From NCBI GenBank assembly GCA_913058195.1, contig CAJXPP010000073.1, positions 1-8,969 of the forward strand: 8,969 bases of DNA, in the 5' to 3' direction. The notes below the pieces were generated by a model, which saw only the letters and a list, made by a program, of their open reading frames with translations, ran no database searches and was not told the DNA's origin. The position numbers and the translations under genes were made by a program. This DNA comes from an uncultured Gammaproteobacteria bacterium (GTDB taxonomy: Bacteria > Pseudomonadota > Gammaproteobacteria > Nitrosococcales > Methylophagaceae). Below are positions 7,477 to 8,969 of this stretch, piece after piece. Numbering within the stretch: position 1 is the stretch's first letter; each line of letters begins with the position of its first letter.

Positions 7477-7490
7477 ATGATCTAGATCAA
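7477..7490 (+). promoter_or_regulatory. FNR/Anr-type operator upstream of second small ORF
   Basis: The sequence ATGATCTAGATCAA matches the FNR consensus TTGAT-N4-ATCAA at 9 of 10 defined positions, with the spacer CTAG. Its centre (7483.5) lies 72 bases before the ATG at 7556. A -41.5 position, typical of class II activation, would put the start near 7525. Candidate -10 hexamers nearby are TATATC (7508-7513, with an extended TG) and TATGCT (7518-7523); neither fits perfectly. The likely meaning is induction at low oxygen; CRP is less likely because the half-sites are TTGAT-like, not TGTGA. Confidence 0.6.
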
Positions 7491-7546
7491 TGCTTTTTTC
7501 TGCTTGCTATATCACCATATGCTTATATCTTTTAAATTATAACGCT

Positions 7547-7552
7547 AGGTGA
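7547..7552 (+). promoter_or_regulatory. Shine-Dalgarno site of second small ORF
   Basis: AGGTGA is an exact match to part of the anti-Shine-Dalgarno complement (AAGGAGGTGA) and stands three bases before the ATG at 7556. This fixes the start of the 34-codon ORF and is among the best ribosome sites in the window, which argues that the short frame is translated. Confidence 0.6.
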
Positions 7553-7555
7553 CTC

Positions 7556-7660
7556 ATGGAAAAACTAGAAGAACTCATTATTGAAAACTTTACTCTCATT
7601 ATCTTTTTATTTGCTTTATCGTGGGTTGGTTTAGTAGCCTACGGTCTTATTATGCAGTAG
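7556..7660 (+). CDS. 34-residue single-span membrane protein, paralogue of 6503-6607
   Basis: The frame encodes 34 residues: an acidic head (MEKLEELIIEN), then one hydrophobic segment (about 12-33) ending in WVGLVAYGLIMQ. It matches the ORF at 6503 in length and aligns gap-free with 14 identical residues, the core being W23, G25, L26, A28, Y29, G30, L31 and Q34. Start and translation are supported by AGGTGA just upstream and transcription by an FNR-like box 65 bases before the ATG. Both copies end right after the hydrophobic segment, so the C-terminus must sit at the membrane face. Tiny single-span proteins under FNR control include oxidase subunits such as CydX, but the sequence is not CydX-like and no oxidase gene is in the window. 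Function unknown; the reality of the gene is well supported by the pair. Confidence 0.78.
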   Translation: MEKLEELIIENFTLIIFLFALSWVGLVAYGLIMQ

Positions 7661-7701
7661 GTTTATAACTGTTTAAGAAGCCCTCTAATTCAATTGGCTT
7701 T

Positions 7702-7748
7702 GTTCAAACAATCTGGTAATTGCCATTTATCTGTTATTTAGTTCAAAC
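7702..7748. repeat. Two GTTCAAAC-centred palindromes 39 bases apart
   Basis: The near-palindromes TTGTTCAAACAA (7700-7711) and TTAGTTCAAACTAA (7738-7751) share the core GTTCAAAC (7702-7709 and 7741-7748), with centres 39 bases apart. They lie between the second small ORF and the end of the convergent alkC gene. They could be paired protein-binding sites or chance in AT-rich DNA; the second also forms the tip of the hairpin at 7725-7764. Confidence 0.3.
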
Positions 7749-7764
7749 TAAGTGACAGATGAAT
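7725..7764 (+). terminator. Long hairpin between convergent small ORF and alkC
   Basis: Arms 7725-7742 and 7747-7764 pair over 18 bp around a TCAA loop. As plus-strand RNA all pairs form, three of them G-U (7728-7761, 7735-7754, 7737-7752); as minus-strand RNA these would be C-A mismatches. The structure therefore fits a rightward transcript, ending that of the second small ORF. There is no U-tract after it, so it may be a 3'-end stabiliser or a Rho-associated end and not an intrinsic terminator. Confidence 0.4.
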
Positions 7765-7791
7765 CTGACCCATATTTACGATATTAAGCAA

Positions 7792-8895
7792 TTACTCAAG
7801 CATCAATTGAAATGGCATTTTTTCCACAATCTCCCCATTTACAAGTATTTCAATCGCATGCTGTCCTGCATAATATGTGCGGGTAGTGATGTGTTTAAAT
7901 GGATGTAATTTAGTTAGTTCGATCGATTCATATCCGGCTAGGCTAATATTTTTCCATTTAAACACTTTTGTTGTCGTTCTGCCATTTGCTTTTCTATGAT
8001 GAACTTTATAGTCCAGCACAAACTTTTGACTTTGTTTTGATAGAGATCGCAGTTCTAGTGATAAGCCTAGTTTTTCACCCAACTTAATCACTGGCTTAGC
8101 TAAACAGAAGTTCATTAGTTTAACGTCTGGCCTCTCTGTATAACCGAGTAGAGGAAATACTTCTATTCTTCCCTGCTTAACAAGACTACGTAAGGCATGG
8201 CGAATAAGCCATTGTCGTTCAGCTGACGCTTTATACATCCATTGCTGACACAATTGGATAACACAGTCTGGATTGTCTTTTGAAATATCATTCAGATTAT
8301 TAGCAACGGAGCGTCTAACATAAAGACTAGTATTATCTTTTAATAACTCTAATATCGGTAAAATGGCACTAGGATCATTACAAAATTTCGTTAGCCTTTT
8401 CCCCCATGGCAGTCTAGGTCGGATCCCTTCCGATGCTAACCTTCTCACATGCTCATCATCATCAGTGCACCACCTTACTAATGTCTGATGCGTTAATTCA
8501 AAGTGGAGTTCAATAAATGGACGAACTGCAAATTCAGCTGAAAAAAGTGTGGTTAAATTCTTTAATACTTTCAGAGCAAGTTCAGGGTGCCTCAAGCCAT
8601 ACACAGCCACATAATCAACCAGCGGCCATGCTGCAAAACTACTTAAGGCATCATCTTTATCGCCTCGGTCCCAGTTGGTTTTTAGCTGTAATAAAATTTC
8701 AGCAGCTTGTGAAAAATCAGCGGGTAAATAATCAGCTAAAATAGCAATCAAGTGATCAACACGCTGTTTAAGTTCTAGTTTTTCAAGCCCATTAAAAGCA
8801 TCTCGTTCAAATTCTTGCTTAGGAAAGCTGGTAATTATCTGATTTAAAACAGCACTAATGCGTTTAACGGCATCAGTGCTTAAGCCAGACTTCAT
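7792..8895 (-). CDS. alkC: AlkC-type DNA alkylation repair glycosylase (HEAT-like repeats)
   Basis: AlkC enzymes remove small cationic alkylated bases, such as N3-methylcytosine and 3-methyladenine, from DNA without base flipping; the product would act in the cytoplasm. The protein of about 367 residues is alpha-helical HEAT-like repeats up to about residue 260, then a beta-rich, probably Ig-like C-terminal domain (about 270-369) as in the longer AlkC subfamily. Family stretches, numbered from the TTG, are HVRRLASEGIRPRLPWG (151-167), LYVRRSVANNLNDISKDNPD (193-212) and WLIRHALRSLVKQG (231-244). Start: ATG 8895 with AAGGG 11 bases upstream; an in-frame TTG at 8901 has the same AAGGG at 5 bases and adds two residues. 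It begins 8-14 bases after an upstream stop, so it is cotranscribed with that partial gene. I assign AlkC over AlkD on the C-terminal domain and these motifs; catalytic residues were not verified. Confidence 0.82.
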   Translation of the reverse strand: MKSGLSTDAVKRISAVLNQIITSFPKQEFERDAFNGLEKLELKQRVDHLIAILADYLPADFSQAAEILLQLKTNWDRGDKDDALSSFAAWPLVDYVAVYGLRHPELALKVLKNLTTLFSAEFAVRPFIELHFELTHQTLVRWCTDDDEHVRRLASEGIRPRLPWGKRLTKFCNDPSAILPILELLKDNTSLYVRRSVANNLNDISKDNPDCVIQLCQQWMYKASAERQWLIRHALRSLVKQGRIEVFPLLGYTERPDVKLMNFCLAKPVIKLGEKLGLSLELRSLSKQSQKFVLDYKVHHRKANGRTTTKVFKWKNISLAGYESIELTKLHPFKHITTRTYYAGQHAIEILVNGEIVEKMPFQLMLE

Positions 8896-8909
8896 TGCCA
8901 ATTCAACCC

Positions 8910-8952
8910 TTATTTTTTTACAAACAAAGCAATAGATTCAACATGAGTGGTA
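8910..8952 (-). CDS. C-terminal end of a TrmA/RlmD-family RNA methyltransferase (partial)
   Basis: Only the last codons are present, reading TTHVESIALFVKK and stop (8912-8910). The T-x-HVES-[IV]-A-L-F ending is typical of class I uracil-C5 RNA methyltransferases, best matching RlmD (23S rRNA U1939). The rest is off the contig, and the bases beyond 8952 are adapter. The gene ends just upstream of alkC in the same direction, suggesting an operon. Thirteen residues are too few for a firm name. Confidence 0.45.
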
Positions 8953-8969
8953 CTGTCTCTTATACACAT
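8953..8969. other. Nextera/Tn5 mosaic-end adapter remnant
   Basis: The last 17 bases, CTGTCTCTTATACACAT, are identical to the first 17 of the 19-base Tn5 mosaic-end sequence used in Nextera libraries. This is almost certainly untrimmed adapter and not genomic DNA. It marks the true contig end at about 8952 and tells that the library was made by tagmentation. Confidence 0.93.

Noticed and set aside
7678..7700. AAGCC...GGCTT stem as a bidirectional terminator
   Set aside because: Only 5 bp with a 13-base loop and no clear U-tract on either strand.
8953..8969. End of a natural Tn5-like transposon
   Set aside because: The match is to the engineered mosaic end at the extreme contig edge, with no transposase or target duplication; adapter carry-over explains it better.
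1..8969. CRISPR array, tRNA, rRNA or integrase/insertion sequence
   Set aside because: No regularly spaced repeats, tRNA-like cloverleaf, rRNA sequence, transposase or integrase frame was found on either strand by reading.

Overview
The window reads as a stretch of an AT-rich gammaproteobacterial chromosome, probably aquatic or marine. The main clue is a minus-strand block of ubiK, ppnP, a diguanylate cyclase gene, comM (yifB) and rep. UbiK, ComM and Rep are typical housekeeping proteins of this class, and ubiK next to comM is a familiar neighbourhood. I cannot name the genus. The last 17 bases match the Nextera/Tn5 mosaic-end adapter, so the right edge is the end of an assembled contig and not native sequence.

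Layout. Positions 1-104 hold no convincing gene. At 105-581 (-) lies a Tat-exported, cysteine-rich four-helix-bundle copper storage protein (Csp1 type). After a 264-base spacer, the minus-strand block runs right to left in transcription order: ubiK (6248), ppnP (5996), a membrane GGDEF protein (5645), comM (about 4367) and rep (2858). Gaps of 9, 36, 126 and 3 bases point to one or two operons. A perfect extended -10 (TGATATAAT) stands in front of ubiK. The segment 6249-7791 is transcribed rightward and is the least explained part. It has a 34-residue single-span membrane protein (6503-6607), a long hairpin, an exported 222-residue protein of unknown function (6724-7392), a near-perfect FNR/Anr box (7477-7490), a second 34-residue membrane protein (7556-7660) and a second long hairpin. 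At the right end (-) an AlkC-type DNA glycosylase gene follows the last 14 or so codons of a probable RlmD/TrmA-family RNA methyltransferase gene.

How the parts may work together. The minus-strand block mixes ubiquinone assembly (UbiK), nucleoside salvage (PpnP), c-di-GMP signalling, natural-transformation branch migration (ComM) and replication-fork repair (Rep). Except for comM-rep coupling it looks like a shared transcript more than a shared pathway. The best candidate for something undescribed is the pair of small membrane proteins. They have the same length, align without gaps at 14 of 34 positions, and both end in W-[IV]-G-L-[IV]-A-Y-G-L-[LI]-x-Q. They are too short for most gene callers. 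The FNR-like site before the second suggests induction when oxygen is low. I do not recognise the family.
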